Shown here one piece after another: positions 33,616 through 43,582 of a stretch of DNA of 64,000 nt (within the stretch, counting starts at the first letter, position 1; every line of letters starts with the position of its first letter). A program made the position numbers and the translations under genes. Source of the DNA: an uncultured Eubacteriales bacterium (lineage in GTDB: Bacteria; Bacillota; Clostridia; Oscillospirales; CAG-272); assembly GCA_934796165.1 (NCBI GenBank), contig CAKVOU010000001.1:62001-126000 (forward strand), given 5' to 3'. Below the pieces are notes generated by a model. The model saw only the letters and a program-made list of their open reading frames with translations, ran no database searches and was not told where the DNA came from.

Positions 33616-35948
33616 GATTGTTATCCTGCGAGATTGCCGGGTTCGGCGTGCTCCGGAACGAGACCCGGACCTTCACGGACGGGCTGAACTGTGTCTGCGC
33701 CCCCAACGGCGAAGGAAAGAGCACGCTTGCCGTGTTCATCAAGGCAATGCTGTACGGTTTGCCGCAATCGACCAAGCGCAAGCTGAACGACAACGAGCGC
33801 AAGAGATATCAGCCGTGGGACGGCGGTATCTACGGCGGCTCCTTAACCTTTGAGGTACATGGGAAACGCTACCGCGCGGAGCGGTTCTTCGGCGCGAAGG
33901 AATCCGAGGATACCTTTGCCCTCACCAACCTTGACACCAATCTGCCGGGGACGGAGTATTCTGCAAACCTCGGCTACGAACTGTTCGGCATCGGCGCCGA
34001 CGCGTATGAAAGAAGCACCTACATCAGCCAGAGGATTCTTGCGGACAAGCCGGAGGACAATGACCTCCGGGTCAAACTGACCCACCTCATTGAGGAATCC
34101 GGCGACTTTTCCACGCTGGAGCCTGCCCTTGCGATTCTGGATAAAAAGCGGAGCGAGTATCAGGTCCGCGGCGGACGCGGGTTGATCGGGGACACCGACC
34201 GCGACCTGCAGGCGACCGAAAGCGAGATCATCCGCTTGCGCGGGGAATGCGACAGTCTCCGTCGTTTCCGCGCGTCACTCCGGGAGGAAACGGGGAAAGC
34301 GGAGCAACTGCGCGCCGCGCGGGAGCAGTACGAAAAGACGCTTCACGCGCTTGCCGACGAAAAGGCAAAACGTGAGATTACCGCCCGGATGCGCGAACTG
34401 GAAACGGAGCGCGACCGGCTCCGGAAAGAAACCGAAGAGACCGCGGCGCGTCTCGGCACCCCTTTCCCGACCAAAGAGGAAATTGCCGCAAAAAGGACGG
34501 ACTGCGAGCGGCTTATCCGCCTGTCCGCAGAGATCGACGCGGCGCGGCTGTCCCCCGAGGATACAAAGCGGTTTGACGGGTTGTCCGTGCGATTCGCTCA
34601 CGGGTGTCCGACGGAGGGAACCATAGAGAGCGCCCGCGCGTCGCTTACGGAGGCGGCAACCCTGGAATCAGAGAATCAGAACCTCAGAGTGCAGGCGGAA
34701 ACGCTGCGGAGCATTGCAAAAATCCGCAAAGAAGCGCAAAAGGCGGGAAAGAAACCCGTGCCGAAGGCGGTTTATCTGATTCCCGCGCTTGTTCTGCTTA
34801 TTGCGGCGATCCCACTGTTCGCGCTTTCCCTGACGGTTCCCGCCACCGTCGTGATGGCAGCGGGTCTGCTCTGTGGCGCGGCAGGGGCGCTGTTTACCGC
34901 CCGGAAAAAGCCGGAACCCGTTGAACCCGAAACAGACGACGGGACGGCGGACTACGAGCGGAAAATCGCAGAAAACAGCCGCCGCGCGGCGGAACTGCGG
35001 GGAGACGTCCTGAAGCTGACGGGAGAGGGAAGCGATCCCTCGGCGGCGCTTTCCCGGCTCGCCGCCGACGTACGGGAATACCGCACGCTTTCCGACCGGA
35101 AAGCGGCGCTTGCGGAAAAGCGGGAGACGCTTGAGAATGAATCCGACACGCTTTCCGACCGCGTCAAAGCCTACCTTGCCCGTTGGTTCGATCCCGACAG
35201 CGACAAGCCGTCGGCGCTCCTGGTGCGCCTGGAGGCGCTACTTGACCGTTACGCTTCGCTCGTGGCGGATGCAAAGAACGCGGAGGACCACGCCAAGCGT
35301 TACCGCGAGGAACACGGGCTCCCCGATCCGCTCCCGGAACAGCCCGGAAGTGATCTGCCGGATGAGGAGGGGCTGAACGCCGAACGCGACCGCATCACCC
35401 GGGAAACGGATCTTGTGAACGCGGAGATTGCCCGGCTCGGGCGGCTGATTGAGGAGCGGGCGGACGCGGAGGAAGAACTTGCCGCCGCCGAATCGCGGGC
35501 GGATGACCTGAGAGAAGCAGGGAAGCGTTACCGCGAAAATCTTGATGTCATAAAGGAAACCGTAAAATACCTGTCCGCGGCGCGGGACAATCTGTCCGCG
35601 CGTTATCTCGGCACCATGCAGGACAGTTTCCGCAAATACTTTGCCGCCCTGACCGGGACGGATTCCGGCGCATATGAGATGAACGCGGATTTTGAAGTGA
35701 CCTACCGCCAAAACGGCAGGAGTTACAGCGCGGAGTATCTGAGCCGCGGAATGCGGGACGCGATTCTGGTCTGTACCCGGCTGGCGCTTGCCGACGCGCT
35801 GTTTGAAGGGGAAAAGCCGTTCCTCGTTCTGGATGACCCACTTGTCAACCTGGACGACGAAAAGCAAAAAAATGCCGCGGCGCTTCTCCGTGCGGCGGCA
35901 GAGGACTATCAGATTCTGTATTTCGTATGCAGTAAATCAAGAATGTGA
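33612..35948 (+). CDS. YhaN-like AAA ATPase (SbcC/Rad50-type)
   Basis: 778 aa. Walker A APNGEGKST at residues 30-38 and Walker B FLVLDDPLVNLDDEKQ near the C-terminus, with the ABC-like signature LSRGMRDAILVCTR before it. Between them run long coiled coils (residues 190-360 and 430-660) interrupted at about 385-435 by two hydrophobic segments (ALVLLIAAIPLFALSLTV and VVMAAGLLCGAAGALF), as in YhaN relatives. It is the partner of the upstream phosphoesterase. The membrane hairpin in the coiled coil suggests the complex is tethered to the membrane. Confidence 0.9.
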   Translation: MRLLSCEIAGFGVLRNETRTFTDGLNCVCAPNGEGKSTLAVFIKAMLYGLPQSTKRKLNDNERKRYQPWDGGIYGGSLTFEVHGKRYRAERFFGAKESEDTFALTNLDTNLPGTEYSANLGYELFGIGADAYERSTYISQRILADKPEDNDLRVKLTHLIEESGDFSTLEPALAILDKKRSEYQVRGGRGLIGDTDRDLQATESEIIRLRGECDSLRRFRASLREETGKAEQLRAAREQYEKTLHALADEKAKREITARMRELETERDRLRKETEETAARLGTPFPTKEEIAAKRTDCERLIRLSAEIDAARLSPEDTKRFDGLSVRFAHGCPTEGTIESARASLTEAATLESENQNLRVQAETLRSIAKIRKEAQKAGKKPVPKAVYLIPALVLLIAAIPLFALSLTVPATVVMAAGLLCGAAGALFTARKKPEPVEPETDDGTADYERKIAENSRRAAELRGDVLKLTGEGSDPSAALSRLAADVREYRTLSDRKAALAEKRETLENESDTLSDRVKAYLARWFDPDSDKPSALLVRLEALLDRYASLVADAKNAEDHAKRYREEHGLPDPLPEQPGSDLPDEEGLNAERDRITRETDLVNAEIARLGRLIEERADAEEELAAAESRADDLREAGKRYRENLDVIKETVKYLSAARDNLSARYLGTMQDSFRKYFAALTGTDSGAYEMNADFEVTYRQNGRSYSAEYLSRGMRDAILVCTRLALADALFEGEKPFLVLDDPLVNLDDEKQKNAAALLRAAAEDYQILYFVCSKSRM

Positions 35949-35960
35949 AAGAGGAATTTC

Positions 35961-37080
35961 TGTGGAATTTGTAGCAACCTGCCTGTTCGGGCTGGAAAAA
36001 CAGCTCGGCGAAGAAATCGACGCGCTCGGATACCGTCGCCTCTCCACCATGGACGGGCGTGTGACTTTCTCGGGGGACGAGAGCGCCGTTTCCCGCGCCA
36101 ACATCAACCTGCGGCTTGCCGAGCGGGTCTATCTCCGCATCGGTTCCTATCCCGCAGATACCTTCGACGCTCTTTTTGAGGGCGCAAAGGCGTTGCCGTG
36201 GGAAAATTACATCGGAAAAGACGATGCGTTTCCCGTCAAGGGGCACTCCATCAAAAGCAAGCTGACCTCGCTCCCCGACTGTCAGAGTATCCTCAAAAAG
36301 GCGGTCGTCGAGCGGCTGAAATCCCGGTACGGGATCGGCTGGTTCCCGGAGACCGGCGTGAAATACCAGATCGAGTTCTTTCTCTTCAAGGATGAGGCGA
36401 CCCTTATGATCGACACCTCCGGCATGGCGCTCCACAAGCGCGGGTACCGCCCCGACGCGGGTGTGGCGCCGCTCCGGGAAACGCTTGCCGCCTCGCTTGC
36501 ACTGAATGCCCGCGTCAGGGAGGACGTGCTTCTGTGGGACCCGTTTTGCGGGTCGGGCACCATTGCCATCGAGTCCGCCATGATCGTTTCTCACCGTGCC
36601 CCGGGCAGGAACCGTTCTTTTGCCGCCGAGGCGTTTCCCATGTTCCCGAAAGAGTTGTGGGACAGGGCGCGCGAGGAGGCGGACGACAACATCCTCCGCG
36701 ACTGTAAATTCGAGGCATATGCTTCGGACATTGACGAGGACGTACTGGACCTCTGCTATGACAACGCCGTCCGTGCCGGGGTGGAGGAGTACCTGAATAT
36801 TTTTGAGGCGGACGCGCGGAGCATCAGAAAGGAGGACCGCCGCGGAACGGTCATCTGCAATCCGCCCTACGGCGAGCGCATGATGGAGATGCGCGAGGTG
36901 GAGGCGCTCTACCGCGACCTCGGAAAAACGTTCCGCACGCTTTCTCCGTGGCAGGTCTATGTGCTGACCTCGTGCGAGACCTTCGAGCGGCTGTACGGAG
37001 AACGTGCCGACCGTGTCAAAAAGCTGTATAACGGCACAATTCCGTGCTATCTGTATCAGTATTTCAAGCCGAAGAACTGA
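35961..37080 (+). CDS. THUMP-domain class I SAM-dependent RNA methyltransferase
   Basis: 373 aa from the GTG at 35961. Residues 1-160 hold the ferredoxin-like/THUMP RNA-binding part (VEFVATCLFGLEKQLGEEI). The methyltransferase part shows motif I DPFCGSGTIAIE and the catalytic ICNPPYGERM. This matches the YpsC/RlmL-N family, which makes m2G in 23S rRNA in E. coli; the target here is not certain. The frame is open into yhaN upstream, but AAAGAGGA sits six bases before this GTG and the family N-terminus begins here. It lies 12 bases after the ATPase gene. Confidence 0.9.
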
Positions 37081-37330
37081 CGGTAGGCGCGCTGCCGGAC
37101 GTGAAACTGCCGCACGAGAACCGTGGCGTGTGCCGCGAAACGTGGGGGGGTCGGGAAATCCTGAATCCCACGTTGGAGGATGCGGAAACCGCCGCCCGGA
37201 AAACATCACAGCGTGTACCGCCAGCCGACGGAAAATCCCGCCCGCAGGACGCGGCGACAAACACGGACGGACGCGGGAAATTTTCCGCCGGAAAAATCTG
37301 CGGCACGCGCTCTTTTCGGGCGGGAATCCG

Positions 37331-37359
37331 TTGACAACACACACGGAAAATGGTATACT
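37331..37359 (+). promoter_or_regulatory. Sigma-A promoter of the transglutaminase-Dlt-like operon
   Basis: TTGACA (37331-37336), 17-base spacer, TATACT (37354-37359), about 65 bases before the first gene. The upstream 250 bases (37081-37330) are GC-rich and hold no gene or clear hairpin I can support. Confidence 0.8.
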
Positions 37360-37423
37360 CATAGATGATGTTGTCAGCGCGCAACCGCGCGGCGAAAATG
37401 AAAACAGGGGACGGTGAGATAAC

Positions 37424-38551
37424 ATGAAAACCGGCAGACGTTTGTGGGTTTCTGTGCTGACCGCGCTCCTGTTTTTGCTTTGCCTAACTTCCTTGTTGTT
37501 CGTCTCCTGTGCGCCTGAACCGTCAGGAGAACAGGACGGGGCGTTTGACGCAGTGCACACGCGCGACCTTCGGGTCGGAATCGGTGCAAGGCTTCCGTCA
37601 GGTTCCGATTTCTTTTCGTCCCTGCCGGAGGGGTATACCGCCGCGATCCTGACGGATTACGCGGAACTGTCCCGCATGGGCGAGCATGAGATCCGGCTTT
37701 CGGTGGTGTCGCCGTCCGGCAGCACCCGGGAGTTTTTGGCAAAGCTGACGCTTGTGACGGATACGGTTCCGCCGACGATTGACGGCATTACGGATATTTC
37801 GGTGCAGATCGGCGACGCGATCGCTTACCGCAAGGGCATCACGGTAACGGACGACTGCTTCGGCGAGGTCACCCTGACGGTCGATTCCTCCAAGGTGGAC
37901 CCGGCGAAAGAGGGAAGCTATCCCGTCGTCTATACCGCAACGGATGCCGCCGGGAATTCGGTGTCCTGCACTGCGTATGTCCATGTGTATCAGCATCTGT
38001 TCTCGGAGGACGAGCTCTGGGAAACGGTGGACAAGCTGATCGTGGAGCGCAAGCTGGCGGGAAAAACAACCGTCGAGCAGTGCCGGAGCATCTATGAATA
38101 CGCACAGAACCATATTTCATACAGCGGCACGTCGGACAAGACCGACTGGAAAAAGGAAGCCTATAACGCCATTGTCAAGGGAAGCGGCGACTGCTTTTCC
38201 TATTTCGCCGTGGCAAAAGCCTTTTTCGTGCGGCTCGGGATTGAACATCTTGATGTGGAACGGTCTCCCGATGTGGCGCAGAAAGTCAACGAGCGGCACT
38301 ACTGGTTGATGGTCAATATTGCCGGCGAGGGAGAATCCCCGCGCTGGTATCATTTCGACGCCTGCCGGCTGAACTCCCTGTATCCGCACAGCGGTTGCCT
38401 TCTGACGGACAAACAGCTAGACGCTTATAACCGCTTGCGGTACAATTCCGACGGCGTGAACAATTATTTTTACGCCTACAACCGGGCAAATTATCCGGCG
38501 ACGGATACCGAGATCATTACGCCGACCCCGAATCTGGAACCCTACGACTGA
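37424..38551 (+). CDS. Lipoprotein with Ig-like and transglutaminase-like domains
   Basis: 375 aa. The signal peptide ends in a lipobox, LFVSC, with Cys29 as the lipid anchor. Residues about 112-190 form a DUF5011-like Ig fold (TVPPTIDGITDISVQIGD, then YTATDAAGNSVSC). The C-terminal transglutaminase-like fold has the triad Cys257 (SGDCFSY), His292 (ERHYWLMVN) and Asp312 (YHFDACR). Such proteins act outside the membrane, as peptidases or in cross-linking. It is first in the operon with the Dlt-like genes, 82 bases upstream of the adenylation gene, which suggests a role in envelope modification. Confidence 0.8.
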   Translation: MKTGRRLWVSVLTALLFLLCLTSLLFVSCAPEPSGEQDGAFDAVHTRDLRVGIGARLPSGSDFFSSLPEGYTAAILTDYAELSRMGEHEIRLSVVSPSGSTREFLAKLTLVTDTVPPTIDGITDISVQIGDAIAYRKGITVTDDCFGEVTLTVDSSKVDPAKEGSYPVVYTATDAAGNSVSCTAYVHVYQHLFSEDELWETVDKLIVERKLAGKTTVEQCRSIYEYAQNHISYSGTSDKTDWKKEAYNAIVKGSGDCFSYFAVAKAFFVRLGIEHLDVERSPDVAQKVNERHYWLMVNIAGEGESPRWYHFDACRLNSLYPHSGCLLTDKQLDAYNRLRYNSDGVNNYFYAYNRANYPATDTEIITPTPNLEPYD

Positions 38552-38633
38552 ATATGCGCCGGTGTCCCGGCTTTGAATGCCATACGGCAGACGTTCCCGT
38601 GAACGGTTTTCCGGGGCGGCAAAGGAGAATTCC

Positions 38634-40142
38634 ATGCGAAAAAATGTTCTGCAATATCTCGAATCGACCGTCGCACGGCTTCCGGATAAGGTCGCGTTTT
38701 CCGACGGTACGGATTCGCTTACATTCGGGGAAACACTGGAGAATACCGAACGCGTCGCTTCCGTCCTCGCTGCGGCGGGGTATTACGGGGAAGCGGTGAC
38801 GGTGCTGATGGAGCGCCACCCGAACGAACTTTGCGCGTTTTTCGGGATCATTGACGCGGGGTGTTTTTATGTGGCGCTGGATTCCTCCATGCCGGATGCC
38901 CGGATGCGCAAAATCATGGAAACGACCGCGTCCCGTGTGGTCATCTGCGACAAAAAAAACGAGGGAACCGCGCACGCACTTCTGCCGGACGGGCAGGTGT
39001 ATCTGTACGACGACCTGCTTGTGGGAGAGAAACGTGCGGAACTGCTTTTGTCGGTGCGTTCCCGCCAGATCGACACCGATCCGATCTATATCGTGTTTAC
39101 CTCCGGCTCTACCGGGGTGCCCAAGGGTGTGATCGCCTGCCATCGCTCGGTCATGGATTACGCTGAGGCGCTGTCCGACGCACTTCCGTTTGACGAGACG
39201 ACCGTGTTCGGTAACCAGACTCCGCTTTATTTCGACGCGCCGCTCAAGGAGATTCTGCCGACCATCCGTTCCGGTGCGACCACTTACCTGATTCCGAAGA
39301 AGTTGTTTCTGCTTCCGGTCAAGCTGATCGGTTTTCTGAACGAACACCGCATCAATACCATCTGCTGGGTCGTGACCGCACTGACCACGGTTTCCTCCCT
39401 CGGCACCTTCCGCACGGTCCGCCCCGAGACGCTGACGATCGTCTGCTTCGGCAGTGAAGTGTTTCCGCGTCCGCAGTACGACCTGTGGCGTAAGACGCTT
39501 CCGGCGGCGCGGTTTTATAACCTCTACGGTCCCACCGAGGCGACGGGAATGTCCTGCTATTATAAATGCGACCGTGAGCTTGACCCGGAGGAACCGATTC
39601 CCGTCGGAAAGCCGTTCGACAATACGGGGATTCTGCTTCTCGGGGAGGACGGCAAGGCGGTTCCCGACGGCGAGGTCGGGGAGATCTGTATGCGCGGTAC
39701 CTGCGTGACGCTCGGATATTTTGCAAATCCCGAAAAAACGGCGGAGGCGTTCTGCCAGAATCCGCTGAATCACGCCTATCCCGAGCGTATCTACCGCACG
39801 GGCGATCTCGGCAGATATAATGAGCACGGAGAACTGGTGTTCCTCTCCCGCAAGGATCAGCAGATCAAGCATCAGGGCCACCGCATTGAGCTTGGCGAGA
39901 TTGAAGCCGCCGCGGCGGAATGTGGGGGTGTGCGCCTTGCCTGCTCGGTTTATGACCATGAGAACAAAAAGATCCGGCTGTACTACACCGGGGAGACGGA
40001 ACCGCGGGAACTGCTCGCGGAACTGCGTACCCGGATCCCTCGGTATATGATTCCCGCCGTTCTCCGAAAACTCGACGAAATGCCGCGCACCCCGAACGGC
40101 AAGCTCGACCGCAAAACGCTTGCCGCCAGAGCGGAGGACTGA
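38634..40142 (+). CDS. DltA-like amino acid adenylation protein
   Basis: 502 aa of the AMP-forming superfamily. Core motifs in order: YIVFTSGSTGVPKG (ATP loop), NLYGPTEATG, YRTGDLGRY, HQGHRIELGEIEA and the C-terminal catalytic Lys in PNGKLDRKT. A free-standing adenylation domain of this size next to a carrier protein, an MBOAT and an SGNH protein matches DltA, which loads D-alanine onto DltC. The substrate here is inferred, not proved. AAAGGAG is six bases before the ATG. Confidence 0.85.
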   Translation: MRKNVLQYLESTVARLPDKVAFSDGTDSLTFGETLENTERVASVLAAAGYYGEAVTVLMERHPNELCAFFGIIDAGCFYVALDSSMPDARMRKIMETTASRVVICDKKNEGTAHALLPDGQVYLYDDLLVGEKRAELLLSVRSRQIDTDPIYIVFTSGSTGVPKGVIACHRSVMDYAEALSDALPFDETTVFGNQTPLYFDAPLKEILPTIRSGATTYLIPKKLFLLPVKLIGFLNEHRINTICWVVTALTTVSSLGTFRTVRPETLTIVCFGSEVFPRPQYDLWRKTLPAARFYNLYGPTEATGMSCYYKCDRELDPEEPIPVGKPFDNTGILLLGEDGKAVPDGEVGEICMRGTCVTLGYFANPEKTAEAFCQNPLNHAYPERIYRTGDLGRYNEHGELVFLSRKDQQIKHQGHRIELGEIEAAAAECGGVRLACSVYDHENKKIRLYYTGETEPRELLAELRTRIPRYMIPAVLRKLDEMPRTPNGKLDRKTLAARAED

Positions 40143-40307
40143 ACGCCGCCCCAATGGAAGCCGTGCAGCATTTGTCGCCGGAATGGAGGCTTACTTGTTG
40201 CCCGGAGAAGGCACAGCATTCGCCGCCGGAATTCAGGACCCGATGCCGCCCTCGTGGCGGAACCTGTCCATCAAGTTACCCGCACCTGCGGGAGAAAAGA
40301 GAAACAC

Positions 40308-40535
40308 ATGGAAACTTTGCTTCAGATTCTGAATGAACTTCACCCCGATGTGGATTTTACCGCCGAGAACGCACTCATTGATGACGGCGTGCTGGATTCT
40401 CTGGACATTGTCACGCTGATTACCGAGATTAACGACAAGTTTGACGTGGAGATCCCCGCGGAGGAAATCCTCCCCGAGAACTTCAATTCCGCGAAGGCGC
40501 TGTACGCCCTGATTCAGCGCATCGACGAGGAGTAA
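40308..40535 (+). CDS. DltC-like carrier protein
   Basis: 75 aa acidic acyl-carrier-type protein. DDGVLDSLDIVTLI holds the serine that carries the phosphopantetheine arm. The first in-frame ATG, 18 codons earlier, is rejected because the family starts here. It would accept the amino acid or acyl group from the DltA-like enzyme and pass it to the MBOAT partner. The gap of 165 bases before it holds no gene. Confidence 0.88.
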   Translation: METLLQILNELHPDVDFTAENALIDDGVLDSLDIVTLITEINDKFDVEIPAEEILPENFNSAKALYALIQRIDEE

Positions 40536-40635
40536 TTCTTTTGGCGTTCCGCCGTCGGATCCCCGCTCTGCGGGTGCCCGCCGACAGGCGGAACCTCTCT
40601 TTATTTTTCCAAACTCATGAAAGGAGTATTGCGCC

Positions 40636-42237
40636 GTGTCTTTCATCTCGCTTTCGTTTCTCGCGTTTCTCGGCGTACTGCTGCTTTTATACTACCTGCT
40701 CCCGAAGCGTGCCCAGTGGGTCCTTCTTCTGATCGGCAGTTACGTGTTTTACGCCTTCGCGGGGCTTCCGTGCCTCGCGTTTCTCGTGTTCACCACTGCC
40801 GTTGCCTATGTCACGGGACGACTGCTTGCCCGGTCGCAGGCGCGGGAGGACGCGTACATTGCCTCGGTCAGAGACGAAATCTCCAAGGAGGAGCGCAAGG
40901 CTTACCGCGCAAAGGGAAAGGGGCAGCGCCGCCTGATCCTTGCCGCCGGGCTGGTACTCGGCTTCGGGCTTCTCGCCGTGTTCAAGTATACCGGCTTTAC
41001 CGTCCGCAACCTGAATGCCGTCATTCATCTTTTTGATAGAAATACTTCCATCCCGGTGCCGTCGCTCCTGCTCCCGCTCGGACTTTCCTTTTATGTCTTT
41101 CAGACGATGGGGTATCTCATCGACGTTTACCGCGGAAAAGCCGGGGCGGAGAAGAATCCGTTCCGCCTTGCCCTGTTCGTCAGTTTCTTTCCGCAGCTGG
41201 TGCAGGGACCCATCAGCCGGTATTCCGAGCTTGCAAAGCAGCTGTATACCCCGCACCGTGCCGACTGGGGCATGATCTCCGGCGGGCTTCTGCGCGTCGC
41301 GTGGGGATACTTCAAAAAGCTTGTGGTCGCCGATACGGTGCTCATCGCCATCCGTACCTTGCTATCGGATACCGCAGCCTACGAGGGCGCATACGTCCTT
41401 CTCCTGATTCTTCTTTATTCCATTGAGATTTACGGCGACTTCACCGGCGGTATCGACATTACCATCGGCACAGCGCAGATGTTCGGCATCCGCCTGACGG
41501 AAAACTTCGACCGCCCGTTTTCCTCGGAATCCACCAAGGAATACTGGCGCCGCTGGCATATCACCATGGGGACCTGGTTCACCGATTACATTTTCTACCC
41601 GCTTTCGGTCTCAAAGCCCATGCAGAAGCTGTCCAAATGGTCGCGCGCGCACCTGGGACAGGCGGTCGGCAAGCGACTCCCGGTCTACATTGCCACCATC
41701 GTGACGTGGTTCCTGACCGGTCTCTGGCACGGAGCGGACTGGAATTTCATCGTTTGGGGGCTTCTCAACTGCCTTATTATCCTGGTTTCGCAGGAGCTGG
41801 AACCGCTCTGGCGCCGCTTCCGCGAAAAATTCCCGCAGCTTGATCAATCCGCATTTTTCCACGGCTTCCGCGCCGTCAGAACCTTTCTTCTGATGGGACT
41901 TATCCGCAGTCTCGACTGCTACCGCGACGTTCCCAAGACCTTTTCCTTGTGGGCAACTATGTTTACCCGTCCAGATACCTACGGAGTGCTCTTCGGCGGG
42001 GGAATCCTCGCGCTCGGTCTCACCGTTTCCGATTTTATCCTGATCGGACTGTCCGTGCTGCTTATTTTCTTTGTATCCCGTGCTGGAAGGGAAAAACACC
42101 TTTCCGCCCCCGACCGCCTGCCGACAAAACCTGCGCTCCTTTGTCTTTGCGTGTGTGCGCTTGTGATCGTGGCTATCGTGTTCGGCAATTACGGGCAGGG
42201 GTACGACGCTTCCGACTTTATTTACGGGCAGTTCTGA
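40636..42237 (+). CDS. MBOAT-family O-acyltransferase (DltB/AlgI-like)
   Basis: 533 aa, starting at GTG with AAAGGAG nine bases upstream. About 11 hydrophobic segments. The MBOAT catalytic histidine is in TGLWHGADWNFIVWG, preceded by YWRRWHITMGTWFTDY. DltB and AlgI move an acyl group across the membrane to a wall polymer or exopolysaccharide. Together with the carrier protein and the SGNH protein it completes a Dlt-type set. AlgI-like acetylation is the alternative, but the DltA- and DltC-like neighbours argue for amino-acyl transfer. Confidence 0.88.
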   Translation: MSFISLSFLAFLGVLLLLYYLLPKRAQWVLLLIGSYVFYAFAGLPCLAFLVFTTAVAYVTGRLLARSQAREDAYIASVRDEISKEERKAYRAKGKGQRRLILAAGLVLGFGLLAVFKYTGFTVRNLNAVIHLFDRNTSIPVPSLLLPLGLSFYVFQTMGYLIDVYRGKAGAEKNPFRLALFVSFFPQLVQGPISRYSELAKQLYTPHRADWGMISGGLLRVAWGYFKKLVVADTVLIAIRTLLSDTAAYEGAYVLLLILLYSIEIYGDFTGGIDITIGTAQMFGIRLTENFDRPFSSESTKEYWRRWHITMGTWFTDYIFYPLSVSKPMQKLSKWSRAHLGQAVGKRLPVYIATIVTWFLTGLWHGADWNFIVWGLLNCLIILVSQELEPLWRRFREKFPQLDQSAFFHGFRAVRTFLLMGLIRSLDCYRDVPKTFSLWATMFTRPDTYGVLFGGGILALGLTVSDFILIGLSVLLIFFVSRAGREKHLSAPDRLPTKPALLCLCVCALVIVAIVFGNYGQGYDASDFIYGQF

Positions 42238-42344
42238 CGCCCATGACGACGGGGCGGAGAAGATCAACCGTGCCCGGCATATCGTCGTAATCCGGAATCT
42301 GCCGGACATCCGATACACCAACAAAAGAAGAAAGGAGGATTGCC

Positions 42345-43418
42345 ATGGAAGAAAATCAGACCGCCGGAACCGCTCCGGAGAGAAAAAAGACCGTGCGACG
42401 CGTTCTGACCGTCGCGGTTGCCGTCCTGCTCCTTTTTGCGATCCTCTTCGGACTGAACCTTCTGTTTCTGCCCAAGTATTCCAAGGAGTATCTTGCGGAG
42501 GGCGCACTCATCGGGGAATACTACCGGGAGACGACCGACCATGATGTGCTCTTTGTCGGGGACTGCGAGGTCTACGAGGGTTTCATCCCCGAGGTGCTCT
42601 GGAAGGAGTACGGTATGACCGCCTACGTCCGCGGTTCCGCGCAACAGCTTGTCTGGCAGTCCTATTATATTATGGAAGAGACCTTCCGCTACGAGTCGCC
42701 GAAGGTCGTTGTCTTCAACGTGCTTGCTCTCAAGTACGGCGAGCCGCAGAAGGAAGAGTATAACCGCATGACGCTGGACGGCATGAGGCTGTCCGCCTCC
42801 AAGTGGAATGCAATCCGCGCGTCGATGACGGAGGGAGAATCCTTTGCGTCCTATCTGTTTCCGCTTCTGCGGTATCACTCCCGCTGGAAGGACCTTTCAT
42901 GGGCGGACGTGACCGGGATATTCCGCAAGGAAACCGTCTCTCATTCCGGCTACCTCATGCAGACTGAAATCAAGCCGCAGACCTCTGCGTCCGAGGGACT
43001 CCCCTTGGAGGATTACACACTTCCCGCGATCGGTTTTGCATATCTTGACAAAATGAAAGCGCTCTGCGAGGAACACGGGGCGACGCTGATTCTCATCAAA
43101 GCGCCGACCAACAACTGGCGGTACTGGTGGTACGATGAGTGGGATGAACAGGTTTCACAATACGCAGCCGCGAAAGGGCTGACCTACCTCAACCTGATTC
43201 CCGAAGCGGATGCAATGGGCATCGACTGGTCAACGGATACCTACGACGCAGGGGTACACCTCAACGTCTATGGCGCGGAGAAGCTGACGCGGTATTTCGG
43301 AAAATATCTTTCGGAACACTTCGACTTCGGAGCGCATGACGAAAAGACAAACAAAGTCTGGCAGAAGAAATACGATTCTTACCTGAAGGAGCGGAACGGG
43401 GAAGATTCCGGGAGCTGA
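42345..43418 (+). CDS. DltD/AlgJ-like SGNH-fold membrane protein with Cys at the nucleophile position
   Basis: 357 aa. One N-terminal membrane helix (residues 20-42), then an outward domain. Block I reads VGDCEVYEGF, where SGNH enzymes normally have GDS or GSS, so Cys74 sits at the nucleophile position. The block V equivalent is DAGVHLNVYG with Asp301 and His305. I recall similar GDCEVYE proteins in other Firmicutes, so the Cys may be a family trait. It is fourth in the Dlt-like set and probably finishes transfer to the wall polymer. Confidence 0.75.
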   Translation: MEENQTAGTAPERKKTVRRVLTVAVAVLLLFAILFGLNLLFLPKYSKEYLAEGALIGEYYRETTDHDVLFVGDCEVYEGFIPEVLWKEYGMTAYVRGSAQQLVWQSYYIMEETFRYESPKVVVFNVLALKYGEPQKEEYNRMTLDGMRLSASKWNAIRASMTEGESFASYLFPLLRYHSRWKDLSWADVTGIFRKETVSHSGYLMQTEIKPQTSASEGLPLEDYTLPAIGFAYLDKMKALCEEHGATLILIKAPTNNWRYWWYDEWDEQVSQYAAAKGLTYLNLIPEADAMGIDWSTDTYDAGVHLNVYGAEKLTRYFGKYLSEHFDFGAHDEKTNKVWQKKYDSYLKERNGEDSGS

Positions 43419-43582
43419 GGAAAGGATGAATCGTTTTTCGCAAAGATCCCTTGCCGGAGGGTGATGGAATTCCGAACGCCAACCGACAGATACCCGGGTA
43501 CGTCCGCGCAGGCGCGGAGAACAAAGCGCGAAGCGCAAACCGGAAACTGAAAAAAGAGAACGGAGAGACAAGGAGATACCAT

